This document shows, one piece after another, positions 25,655-37,300 of a DNA stretch of 64,000 nucleotides. The position numbers and the translations under genes were made by a program. The notes below the pieces were generated by a model. The model worked only from the letters and a program-made list of their open reading frames with translations, did no database searches and had not been told where the DNA came from. The stretch covers positions 56,206,203 to 56,270,202 of the forward strand of contig OY804586.1 of the NCBI GenBank assembly GCA_963680875.1. Reading direction: 5' to 3'. This DNA comes from Bathymodiolus brooksi (Eukaryota; Mollusca; Bivalvia; Mytilida; Modiolidae). Numbering within the stretch: position 1 is the stretch's first letter; the number at the start of each line of letters is the position of its first letter.

Positions 25655-26939
25655 TCTTCTCCTCAGAAACCACTCGGCCAATTGCAACCAAACTTTGGTG
25701 GAATGGTCCTTGGGTGATCCCTTTCCACAAATGTGTCCGGTGATCCCGACTTCCAACCAAGGTGGCCTCCAAGCTAAAAATAGAAAAAAGGGGTGATGAA
25801 ATTAAAAAAAATCTTCTCTGAAGAAAATACTGAGCCAATCTCAACCAAACTTTGCTGAAATGATCCTTGGGTGATCCCCTTCCAAAATTGTGTCCGGCAT
25901 TTCAGACCTCCGACCAAGATGGCCCCCACAGCCGAACTTAATTTAACATAGAACCCCATGGGAAATTCCCATAAAAATCTTCTTGTCTGAAATCATTTGC
26001 TCAATAAGAATTAAATTTTGATGAAATAATCATTGGATGGTTCTCTTCCAAAAATGTGTCCGGCGGTTCGGCCCTTTGACCAAGATGGCCCCCAGAGCCG
26101 AACTTAGCTTAACATAGGACCCTATGGGAAATTCACATAAAAACTTCTCCTCAGAAACCACTGGGCCAATTGCAACCAAACTTTGGTGGAATGGTCCTTG
26201 GATGGCCCCCTTCCAAAATTGTGTCCAGTGATCCCGACTTCCATCCAAGATGGTCGCCAAGCTGAAAATAGAAAATAGGGCTGAAATTTAAAAAAAAATC
26301 TTCTCCTCTGAAAATACTGAGCCAATCTCAACCAAACTATGCAGAAATGATCCTTGGGTGGTCCCCTTCCAAAATTGTGTCCGGCATTTCAGACCTCCGA
26401 CCAAGATGGCCACCACAGCCGAACTTAATTTAACATAGGACCCTATGGGAAATTCCCATAAAAATCTTCTTGTCTGAAACCATTTGCTCAATAAGAACTA
26501 AATTTTGATGAAATAGTCATTGGATGGTTCTCTTCCAAAAGTGTGTCCGGCGGTTCGGCCCTTCGACCAAGATGGCCCCCACAGCCGAACTTAGCTTAAC
26601 ATAGGACCCTATGGGAAATTCACATAAAAATCTTCTCCTCAGAAACCACTGGGCCAATTGCAACCAAACTTTGGTGGAATGGTCCTTGGATAACCTCCTT
26701 CCAAAATTGTGTCCAGTAATCCCGACTTCCAGCCAAGATGGCCGCCAAGCTAAAAATAGAAAAAAGGGGATGAAATTTAAAAGAAATCTTCTCTGAAACT
26801 ACTGAGCCAATCTCAACCAAACTTTGCAGAAATGATCCTTCGGTGGTCTCCTTCCAAAATTGGGTCCGGCATTACAGACCTCCGACCAAGATGGCCACCA
26901 TAGCCGAACTTAATTTAACATAGGACCCTCAGGGGTCCA
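25655..26939 (-). repeat. Tripartite ~487-bp tandem repeat
   Basis: About 2.6 copies of a ~487-bp unit made of three related ~160-bp subunits. All share ccaatctcaaccaaact-type and ttccaaaattgtgtccgg blocks, but each has its own ending (tgatcccgacttcc, catttcagacctccg, cggttcggccct). The tcttctcctcagaaaccact start recurs at about 25658, 26143 and 26632. Minus-strand frames of 61-76 aa repeat with the unit and are not genes. The array continues at 30691 after an insertion. Confidence 0.85.
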
Positions 26940-27493
26940 AATTAGCGGTCGCCCAGTCGCCCATGGCAACCAAAATGTCACCTGGGCGACTTGAAAACGT
27001 AGAAAGATAGCCCAGCTGGCTATTAAAAATTCCAGTAGCCCTGTATCCTTAAACTATCGTTTGTCCGTTTGTATCGTGATCGTTTTTCTTTTAACTGTTC
27101 AACTGAAATGTTTCTAACTCAAAGGAACATCAGTTATGGCTTTTCAAACAGGGAAACAGAATGCGTAGTTTATAGAATAATCGTCTGGCTAAGGAGCACT
27201 CTAAATTTCGGTAAATTTCCAAAGTTCAAAACATACCAGTGCGGTCGTAAAGCTTACGGAAGGATTCGAGAACAGGTGATTTTTTTTTTATTTTGTAATT
27301 AATTAATTGTTATTGTTTAGATTATAGTATGTCGTTAATATATTAAAATGTACCAAAACACAGAAATAAATTGAGACAATTCCAGAATTGTTTTTTATCT
27401 TTAATCTTTTATCAACATCCGTGTTAAGTTTATCGAAAATTAAAGTTAGCAGTTAGTGATGTGGAATTATTTATCGGGGGTCAAGCCTCCCAG

Positions 27494-29560
27494 TAAGATA
27501 AGATAAGAAAACTTTATTTGAATTCGGTTTTTGAATAACAATAAACATAAGCTCTCAGGAGCTTTTTACCGAATATACATATATAGTAGCACAAGATACA
27601 TACAAATATTAACATAATCACATAAACACACATATAAAGCACATACAGTTAGCAAATGCAACATAAAAAGCACAAAAATAAAAGACATACTAAAACATGC
27701 TGAAGCAATATCAAGCAAACATAAAATAACTAAGCAGCATTAAAACTTGGAAAAAGCACTAGAAATAAAACAGAAAGCTGAATATGTTATCTGCATGCAG
27801 AACAACGACATACTGAGCCATTCCAGGACTGAATCAAACTTTTAAAGTGGTTGAAACTGTTTTCAGTTCTGAAATGGTTCGGAAGGTCGTTCCACAGAGT
27901 TGCAGCTGCAAACATGAATGATTTTTTGCCATACCTTGTAGTTCTAACTCGAGGTACATCTAATATGTTCGAATACCTGAAAGCATATTTAGAATTCTTC
28001 ACATTAACCAAATCATGAAGGCATACAGGAGCTAATTTGTTAACGATTTTATATGTCTCCAAGGCCATTGTCCTAATACGTCTGATCTGTAAGGAGGGCA
28101 CTAGAGCTTTTTCAAGAAGGTTGATATATGAACTGGTGTAGTCATTGTATACAAAGCGAAGTGCTCTTTCCTGCACTTTCTCTAATTTTTTTGAATTTTT
28201 ATCGGTACAAAAATGCCAGGCCAAAGGGCAGAAGTTAAAGTTACTGAGAATGAAAGTGTGGAATATAGTTAATTTGCTTAATCTGTCTAAATACCGGCCC
28301 AAACGTTTAAGTATATTCAGTTGCTGTGATGCCTTCCTACAGATTGAACTGATATGAATGTCAAAATTTAATTGATAATCTATTTCAATTCCTAAAAGTT
28401 TTACTGTCTCTTCACATGAAAGTGTAGAGTTCTGTATACAAATCTTCATGTTTTTGTCAAAAGTCTTCTTCCCAACCGCAAGTACCTGAAATTTATCTGG
28501 ATTAGCCTGCATTTTGTTAATTTTAAACCAATTAATAAGAACATTTGACTCTGATTCTAAAACTGAGGTAAGTACATTAAAATCAGGATGACCATAAGAC
28601 AAAGTATTGTCATCTGCATAATTATATAAAGTACCCTTTTTTACAAAATAAAAAATATCATTAATAAAGACATTAAAAAGTAGAGGCCCCAAGATTGACC
28701 CTTGGGGTACCCCTTTTTGGATGTCAGACCAACTGCTCAGGATACCATTAATTTTAATTTGCTGTTTCCTATTTGATAAGTAGGACTCAAGAAGGGATAC
28801 AGAATCAGTGGACATACCATAGGCCGAAAGTTTATCCAATAAAATATCATGGGGTAGGCAATCAAATGCCTTGGAAAGATCCATTAGGACTGCGGCAACA
28901 TACTGATTTTTTTCCAGGGCATTCCGCCAGTCCTCTAATAACCTGAGCAGGGTTGTCTGACATCCATGACCTCTTCTAAAAGCACATAAATAAGGATTAA
29001 AAATATTTTCAAAAAAATCAGACAATTGCTGTTCTAAAATTTTCTCAAAAATCTTTGAAAAAATACATAGTACACTTACGGGTCTGTAGTTAGTCTTCAA
29101 AAGTGGATCATTCTTTTTATATAAAGGTGTTACTTGTGCTTTCTTTAATTTATCTGGAAAAACACTCTGATCTATTGACACATTTAAAATACTTGTAATC
29201 AATCTGAGGTGCAATAATAGATTTACTACATTTTATTATTTTGGCAGGTATACCATCAACACCTGTTGCTTTTTTGATGTTGATATTATTTATAATCTTT
29301 TCAACTTTATCTGTTGTTACCTTTTCAAAAACAAATTTGTTTGTGCAATCATTTTGTTTCTTTATTTCTATTAAACTTGGATGATCAGAAGGGTCGTAAA
29401 CAGTATCTTTTCTTATATTCTCAGCTACAGTGGAGAAAAAATGATTAAAGTGATTGGCTACTTCTTTTTGATCATTTACAATCTTGTCAGTGAATCTGAA
29501 AAGAAAAAAAGGAAGTTTGAAAGTAACAAAGAGTACTACAAGGGGTATGATACTCACACA
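27494..29560 (-). mobile_element. CR1/L2-like LINE, 5'-truncated
   Basis: Minus-strand non-LTR retrotransposon. The 3' end is short tandem (TTATC)-type repeats (gataagataag at 27496 on the + strand), as in CR1/L2 elements, not poly(A). Only the part from just before the reverse transcriptase to the C-terminus remains. There is no apurinic endonuclease domain, so the 5' end was lost. Confidence 0.85.
27787..29557 (-). pseudogene. LINE reverse transcriptase, frameshifted
   Basis: Reverse transcriptase of a non-LTR element. The main frame (29214 down to 27787, 475 codons) has the canonical blocks: MDLSKAFDCLPHD with the first catalytic Asp near residue 112, GVPQGSILGP at 168-177, and YADD at 199-202. 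The C-terminal region ends in a Cys-rich CRCSACR. The N-terminal stretch (HFNHFFSTVAENI, then ATGVDGIPAKIIK) is in another frame, 29557-29150. The two overlap near 29150-29214, consistent with one frameshift. The catalytic residues look intact, but the lost endonuclease and the frameshift make it a dead copy. Confidence 0.9.
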
Positions 29561-30690
29561 AATTAAGATAATGAGATCATACTACTATTCTGGTAGTTGA
29601 ATTTTTTCTAAATCAAGAAAAATGTACCAAATGTTTATATACCATCGTGTTATCGGTTTTCGCGCTATTATCGATTTTCAGATATAGCGATTAACAGTGT
29701 TAACCCTCCATTCATATGACGATTGGAATCTTCAAAGAATGGCTAGTTAAATATTTCTTTGTGCATAAGATTGTTTTTAAAGCCATTCTTGTATTTTAAT
29801 ATACTCTCGAGTCTCGATTACCTGGCAATTTTTGTTGTCAGTAAAATGGCGTCATTTGTTTCCGTGGCAAATAAAAACAAGGCCGATATACGGGATGGAA
29901 ACGAATATAAAATCCGGAAATGGCTAGTTTTAAAATTTCATGGTTCTGGCCATCTACCAAATCATACTACATCTAAATAAAATAACAAAATGTTTGAAAA
30001 TGACCACTTTCAAAATTGTGTTTACTTTTGATGTTTTTTTTAGTGCTGAAACCACAATGCACTGCAAAGTGACATGTATTTTATATAGGAAACAGGCACA
30101 TTTCAGTCAGCTCTTTTGTTTACAAATACGATAAGTGACCCCATGATAGTTACATGACAGGAAGAGCAGGTGTCTGAGAGGCAGACGACATAGTTAAATT
30201 TTATATAGCCCTTCTGGATTTTTTTCCACCTACGTTATAAATGAAGTACATTTTTGGCATTACAAAAAGTATGGTTCAGTAGGTAGGTTCACTGTTTTTG
30301 GTACTTACGTCTTTAAAATTAAACTTTATCATTTTTTACAGATGTCAGCTTTCGTATTGTTTATGTTTCATAAATAGAAACCGGAAGACACGTCAAAAAT
30401 AATGCGTGCGCTGTGGAAATCGAAAACAAATGACGCACGAAAACACATACCGTGACGATATTGGGGAAAATCCGCTTTTTCAACTAGTTTTATTTCTTTC
30501 AAAAATGTGTGTAAAATGCAGGATTTGGCTTAAAAAGTAAAAAATAATCTTGGGAGGAGAGGGGGAATAACCCCCCCAACACCCCTAGTGGCCCTCGTCA
30601 TTTTCACCTGGGCTACTGCTTTTTAATCTGGGCTAACAGTCACAAAATTTTCAGTTGGCTATTATGCACAAAAAGTTAATCTGGGACCCT

Positions 30691-30733
30691 ATGGGAAATT
30701 CCCATAAAAATCTTCTTGTCTGAAACCATTAAA
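30691..30733 (-). repeat. Continuation of the 487-bp tandem repeat
   Basis: atgggaaattcccataaaaa and tcttcttgtctgaaaccatt match the array at 26440-26490, showing that 26940-30683 is an insertion. Confidence 0.85.
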
Positions 30734-31264
30734 ATTGATACATGTTTAATGATAAATTACACATATCAATCAAAACTCAAATTAGTAGCCATTTTCGATC
30801 AAAGTCTGTTTTTTTCCACGGTTAGATTTTTCGCCAGAAGACATTTTCATTAGCAAACCGATACATACAGAGGTGGAGTTATCTTGATTGACTTGAATTA
30901 GAGTGGCCCAGACACAAATTGCTTGTGAGCCCCTTTATCCCCGAAATATTTCGTGAAAACCACTTTTCGGTGTTTTAGATGAATTTTTACTCACATCTGT
31001 TCAAGTTTGGTAGAAAAATTCAGATTTAAAAAATCTGACAAAATCGTAGACATTGCCCGTTTAACGAATAGTCCATGTACATGTAGTTTTAACCTGTATA
31101 TAAAGGGCACATTTTCAAATTCCCTTTAGGACCTTTTACATAAAAGTTTGACTGAAGTTATTTTAATTTGTGTGGATTTGAAAGCATATTTAAAAAAATA
31201 AACTTTTCATAAGAAACTTAAAAACATAAAATGCAGAAAATATAGTTTTAGTTTTGTTTTGTAG
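30734..31264 (+). other. Sequence upstream of exon A1, no exon seen
   Basis: AT-rich. A TATAAAGG occurs at about 31098, but no ATG with a signal peptide follows before the exon A1 acceptor, so I do not call a promoter. It is probably intron. Confidence 0.4.
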
Positions 31265-31367
31265 ACCTCCAGCAGAGAATGTCCAGCAGCACCCCCTATT
31301 GACCCCTCATGTAAATTCCGACGTATAGTACCAGGATGTCAAACTGATTCAGATTGTAAGACTACAG
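31265..31367 (+). CDS. WAP domain 1, exon A1
   Basis: Acceptor ttttgtttt-gtag; 103 nt, phase 0 in, phase 1 out; donor gtactg. It begins [11 protein letters not shown] and ends [11 protein letters not shown]. It holds the first four cysteines. No upstream coding exon has been found to precede it. Confidence 0.85.
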
Positions 31368-34300
31368 GTACTGATTTTTTATAATTAAGTGTTCATGTAA
31401 ATCTATATAAAAAAATAAATGCGCTCTTCCTTAAAAGTGGGGCCAATACAATTTGAAATACATGTATTTGATTTTCACCAAACCTTAATTATGTCATCAG
31501 ATCTAATGTTCTATACATGTACCAAATAAGCTCTCTTCCATAACGGCGAAATTTTATATTAATAAAAGCACATTTGCCGGTTTCACTCCGCCACATTTTG
31601 TGCCTGTCGAGAACTAGAACCTGCATTACTATCGGCTTATGTGGAGGTATATATTGTATTGGGAGTTGGGGGGTAGTTGTTCATGCTTAAATTGGCTTTG
31701 TTGTTGACCATCACTGTTTTAAGCTTTCTTTTCAAAATTCTACCTTCCAACTTTATCTCTGAAATTTTAAAATTGTATTCCATTTACACTTACTGCAAGC
31801 TAGCGAGTGTTCTCTTAAGCTCACGTATTGAATATTCTAATATATTTCAAAATAATAAATGATTGAATCAGACGTCGATTTCTTAAAATAAACTTTATAG
31901 GCAAATCAAACTTAAGGCTTATATTTTATGCTTATGTCTTTTTTTATTCTACCATTTTAAAGGCTTGACTATTATCTTTTAAATATCACCACCCCCTTAC
32001 TCCTCCTCCATCCTCCCCACCCCCTAAATATCTGCTGATTGATCCTCAAAATAAAATACAGTGAAACTTGTCTAAACCGGACCCCGAATAAGCCGGAATC
32101 CTGTGTAAACCCATCATAAAATGAAATTCCAAATGTAGGAAATCTTTGTTGATTTAACCTGTATAAACCAAACACCTAGGCTACCCATTTCCAACAAAAA
32201 AACTTGGTCCTAAATAGATTTGGTTTATACCGGTTTCCCCAGCTTAAATTACAAAAAGGGTGCACTCGACTCGCAGCCCAAGTGATCAAGTTTACTAATT
32301 GCTCACCCATGGTCTGTGGTTCTCTCTGGGTACTCCGGCTTCTTCCAACATTAAAACTGGTTGCCATGATATACTGTTTTCCGTAGCTGAATTATTGCTG
32401 AAAGTGGTGTTAAAACACAAAAAATTCAATCAATCAAAATCATTTAGACTGGCTTCACTATATAAACATAACATATGTCTTTGTTTTTTTAACAGGAACA
32501 AAGTGCTGTGTCAGCGATTGTGGTGTCTTGCAGTGTGTCAATTCAGTAGCTTCGGTATGTATATTCATCTGACATGTCAGGGTCCTAATTCTGAGGGTAA
32601 ACATGTGATAATGTATGTTGAGAGCTTTAAAACTGATGCAATTGTTTTTATTGGTAAAGTCATCAATGAATTTAACATTGCACTGACTGTTAATTTTCAG
32701 TATGAGAGTCGGTTCCCTGATAATGGGAATGTCACTCTCTGAGATCAAAGGAAAAATGTCCAATTACATGTACTGCAAAGTTGAATATCGTAGTTTCAGC
32801 GACAAAGAATTTTATTTAGAAAAATCTAGATATTCGAGTTATCAGAGGGGCCAATAGTAGACAGAAATTGTCCAAACTTTTTGTTACAGACAGATCATTT
32901 GAACTTTATTTATATTTTAGGGTCCAAGAAAAGATTGTCCCGTTCTTCCTTCACCACAACCACAATGTTTTTGGTTTAACCAACAGTGTAAATCAGACAA
33001 AGATTGTTCCAATGGTGAGAAAAAATGTTTCATTTCCCTAAAATCACTCAAATGCACAGTCAGCAGTTTTTCAGTCACAGATGCTTTGGAGATATTTTTT
33101 TTCATGTAAGGTAACAGGAAAAGGCAGCTCCATTTTCGTTACAGGCAGTGCCGGATATAGATAAAGAGAGGCACTAGGCTATTCCACTTGTGAGGGCCCT
33201 CCCAATTCCCCACCTTCACGACTAGAGGAAAATGGAAGTGTGTTTAATCAATTTCAATAAAGACGAAGATGCATGAGGGGTGTTTAAAATTCTGCAATAT
33301 TCTGAAATGGAGTGCAACTCTGCAAGGAAATTTACTGAAGGGTTGTTTAGAACAGCATATGTTGGAAAGTCCAATAACAGTGTTAAAGATATTATACACC
33401 TTGGCCTCCCTAAATTTGTAGGCCCTAGGCTTCAGCCTATCAAGCCTATGGGTAAATCCGGCACTGGTTAAAGGCCTGGATGGCTCAATGAGTTAGGTTG
33501 TTGGATTACCTAACAATTCATACAAGCCTATCACCAATATGGCGTGGGTTCATGCCCGGCTTTGTAAATTACAAAAAAGGGTGCACTCGACTCACAGCCA
33601 CAAGTGATAAAGTTGACCAGTTGCTTGTCCATGGTCAGAGGTTCTCTCCGTGTACTCCGGCTTCTTCCACCACAAAAACTGGTCACCATGATATTGCTGA
33701 AAGTGGCATTAAACACAATAAAATCAAATCAAATTAGTCAAAATGAGGTCTTTTTTACATCAACAAACCACATCGGTGATGTAATATTGGTATTTGTTCC
33801 TTCTCCACTTAGTATGCAGCAATAAGGAGAAAGAGCAATGACTGGTTGCCTCGGAATCAGGATAATGTGTCTGAGTGCAGCAACATGTCTACCTGCCGAC
33901 TATTGTTTCAGTGAGCTAGCAAGCACTATAAAAACCAATTAAGTGAGTTGGTCTAATACAAAGTGAACATCATCATCTCATTGAATATAGCTTGTTCTCG
34001 CCATGTTATGGCTAAAAATATTAAACATTAAAGGCTTTAAACAATACTCACCCTCTAAAAATATGGTTTGGTGGTTTGGTTTATGGTGTTTAACGCACTT
34101 TAAACAATATTTCAGTTATGTCGTGGGGGTAAATAAGGGTAATAACAAAATTACCGAACTCGGAGCAATCTTCCAAAAGGAAAGGCAAAACTCATAAGTA
34201 AACAAACAGACAAAATCAGTCAACAATAAGTTTTATTGATTGAAGAAATCAGAATTATCCAGAGAAAACCACCGACCTGTCGCAAGTCGCTGACAAACAT

Positions 34301-37300
34301 TATCACATTTGTTGTATCGAGTACACCTCGCCTGTGCGGGATTCAAACTCACAACATCAGTGGTGATAGGCACTGATGTAGTTATAAATACTAATAATAT
34401 GAGGTCGCTTGTACATCAGACATTTTAATCAAACACGATTCGCCAATGAATAGTTTATCGTTACATTTTAACATTTATTTTATTTTTTTAATGCACAGTT
34501 AATTTCCAGTTAATGTTGAAGTCAATGCTCTTTTATAGGACAGATTTGCTGTGGAGCTCCATGTGGAACGGCATGTACTAACCCAGTTACTCCCCCTGTA
34601 AGTATAATTAGTAACTGCATGAACATGAGTTTAATTTGTGTGCATGAATTTCATTTATTTTTACAAGAACGAAAACACTGGTTAACGTCCAGCAATGTTC
34701 AGGACGAGAACAGAAATGCTACAGAAAGAGGGAAGGGAAGGGCATCCAAGACAACAACTTTTGACTACCACTGAAAGAGTATGGAGATTTGACTAGGGAC
34801 AAAACATTTAGTCTGTTGTAGAGGCTGCAATGCACTAGTATTCATTTTCAAAGTCTACAAAACACGTTACCTACTATGGTCTACAGTCAGGCTTTCTGTA
34901 TTACAACCTATCTGCTGGCTGGGGAAATTCTTAGCAGCTCTGTCCGTTTGAGCCCTGGGAACTTTTATTTTTACAAGAGCGAGAACAACAACAGAAGAAT
35001 GCAAAACTGTCTTCATATCTTGAATATAACTTTCTTCAATATCTGATTCTCAAAATATGTGATGGTTTTGTGGGAAAATTAACCTTTATTTGTCAAAATG
35101 TAAGTAAATTCCCTTATATACAGGGGACAGGAACGAACTAGTTGTTGTTTTATATGTCAGAATATTTTTCAACAAGGTGTTGATATCAAAAATATCTTCA
35201 AAAATGCCTTTCTGGCTAGTTTGTCCAAATATTTTTGGAACAGACTGCAAACATATTTTCACATTCTTTTCACCATTATTTGACTTTATTTATATTTTAG
35301 GGAAACATTTTCTGTTCATGTTGCTATGTACCATTGTTTGAAGTTATTTTTTTATGGACTAAGAAAAGTTTGTTCCATACATAAAGACAATTGAACCTTT
35401 TTTTAGGGGCCAAGAGAAGATTGTCCTGTTCTTGTTGCTATGGACTATTGTTTGACGTTATGTTTTTTTTAATTTTAGGGGCCAAGAGAAGATTGTCCTG
35501 TTCTAGATCTTGTTGCTATGGACTATTGTTTGACGACATTGACGTTTTCTTTTTTTTTCTTTTTTTTTAGGGACCAAGAGAAGATTGTCCTGTTCTTGTT
35601 GCTATGAACCATTGTTTGACATTATTTTTTTTTATTTTAGGGGCCAAGAGAAGATTGTCCTGTTCTTGTTGCTATGAACCATTGTTTGACATTATTTTTT
35701 TTTATTTTAGGGGCCAAGAGAAGATTGTCCTGTTCTTGTTGCTATGGACCATTGTTTGACGTTATGTTTTTTTTAATTTTAGGGGCCAAAAGAAGATTGT
35801 CCTGTTCTAGATCTTGTTGCTATGGACTATTGTTTGACGACATTGACGTTATCTTTTTTTTTTTTTTTTTTTTAGGGACCAAGAGAAGATTGTCCTGTTC
35901 TTGTTGCTATGAACCATTGTTTGACATTATTTTTTTTTATTTTAGGGGCCAAGAGAAGATTGTCCTGTTCTTGTTGCTATGGACCATTGTTTGACGTTAT
36001 TATATTTTTATTTTAGGGGCCAAGAGAAGATTGTCCTGTTCTTGTTGCTATGGACCATTGTTTGATGTTATGTTTTTTTTAATTTTAGGGGCCAAGAGAA
36101 GATTGTCCTGTTCTAGATCTTGTTGCTATGGACTATTGTTTGACGACATTGACGTTATCTTTTTTTTTCTTTTTTTTAGGGACCAAGAGAAGATTGTCCT
36201 GTTCTTGTTGCTATGAACCATTGTTTGACATTATTTTTTTTTATTTTAGGGGCCAAGAGAAGATTGTCCTGTTGCTATGGACCATTGATTGACATTATTA
36301 TTTTTTTATTTTAGGGGCCAAGAGAAGATTGTCCTGTTCTTGTTGCTATGGACCATTGTTTGACGTTATCTTTTTTTTTATTTTTAGGGGCCAAGAGAAG
36401 ATTGTCCTGTTCTTCCTCAACCACCAGCACAATGTTTATGGTTTGACCAACGGTGTAAATCAGATAAAGATTGTTCCAATGGTGAGAAAAATTGCTTCAT
36501 TTTGCGAAAATTAATCTTGCAAGTTTTGTTTTGGTGGATTATTTTAGTTAGTGGCAGTCTAATAATTGATCAAAATGTACACAGTACAAAAGTTTTTTCA
36601 GTGAATTTTGGAGATTTTATGTAACCATGGTTGCAGGATTTTTACTTGTGTATGTCTTTAGGGTGAATTTTATCATCAATGTTATGTTTATTTGTTTTGT
36701 TTTGCCGTGACCATGTAGAAGACATAGTTTTTACGACGTGCTATGTAACCACTCCAGAAGTGTACTCCTTACCTATGTGCCCTAAGGGTTGGAGGTAAAC
36801 GTGTGCTTAATGATAGCTACGCTCCTTGCACAAACAAGACAACTTGAAGTCAACACTAATAAAACAATAGTTTGTAGGGAGAGAACGTCGATGGTTTTCA
36901 AACCAACTATAGCACTATTGGGGACTAGGGTTTATGGTGTTTTTACACCACTTTCAACAATATTTCAGTTATATTGTGGCGGTCAGTTTTATTGGTGGAG
37001 GAAACTGGAGAAAACCACTGAAAAGCACTATTGAACACATGCAGGAAAAAAACTATAATGGCTACATCTATTTGTTCCTAATCAATGTTTCATATACATT
37101 GTAGTTCCATATTAAATCCCTTTTTCGCCTGGTTCGTTTTCTCAGAAAATATGTCATTATTATGTTTCAGTATATTGTATTGTATGTGTTTATGAATTCC
37201 CCAATTTCTTATCAATAGGGTTATGGTTATGGTGTTTAATGCCACTTTCAGCAATATTTCAGTTACGGGGTATATCATTCTTATCATTAGTGCCATTATG

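Larger units (their letters stand above)
26940..30683. mobile_element. hAT-like element inserted in the 487-bp repeat, carrying a LINE
   Basis: The host repeat is interrupted in the phrase cataggaccctatgggaaat: GGACCCT occurs at 26933-26939 and again at 30684-30690. The left end is CAGGGGTCCAAATTAG; the right end reads CAGATTAAC in reverse, a weak terminal similarity. A CAG start and a 7-8 bp duplication suggest hAT. No transposase was recognised; 26940-27490 and 29560-30683 hold only short frames. The superfamily call is inference. Confidence 0.6.

Noticed and set aside
25644..26820. Several 61-76 aa minus frames with similar sequences
   Set aside because: Periodic products of the 487-bp tandem repeat; they repeat with the DNA unit and lack any domain.
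31095..31110. TATA box for the WAP gene
   Set aside because: TATAAAGG is present, but no start codon with a signal peptide lies between it and exon A1, and A1 has a proper acceptor.
35674..36514. Open frames of 61-106 aa rich in SCCYG/LLLW repeats
   Set aside because: They are read through the A3 acceptor array in the wrong frame; the repeats come from the DNA array.
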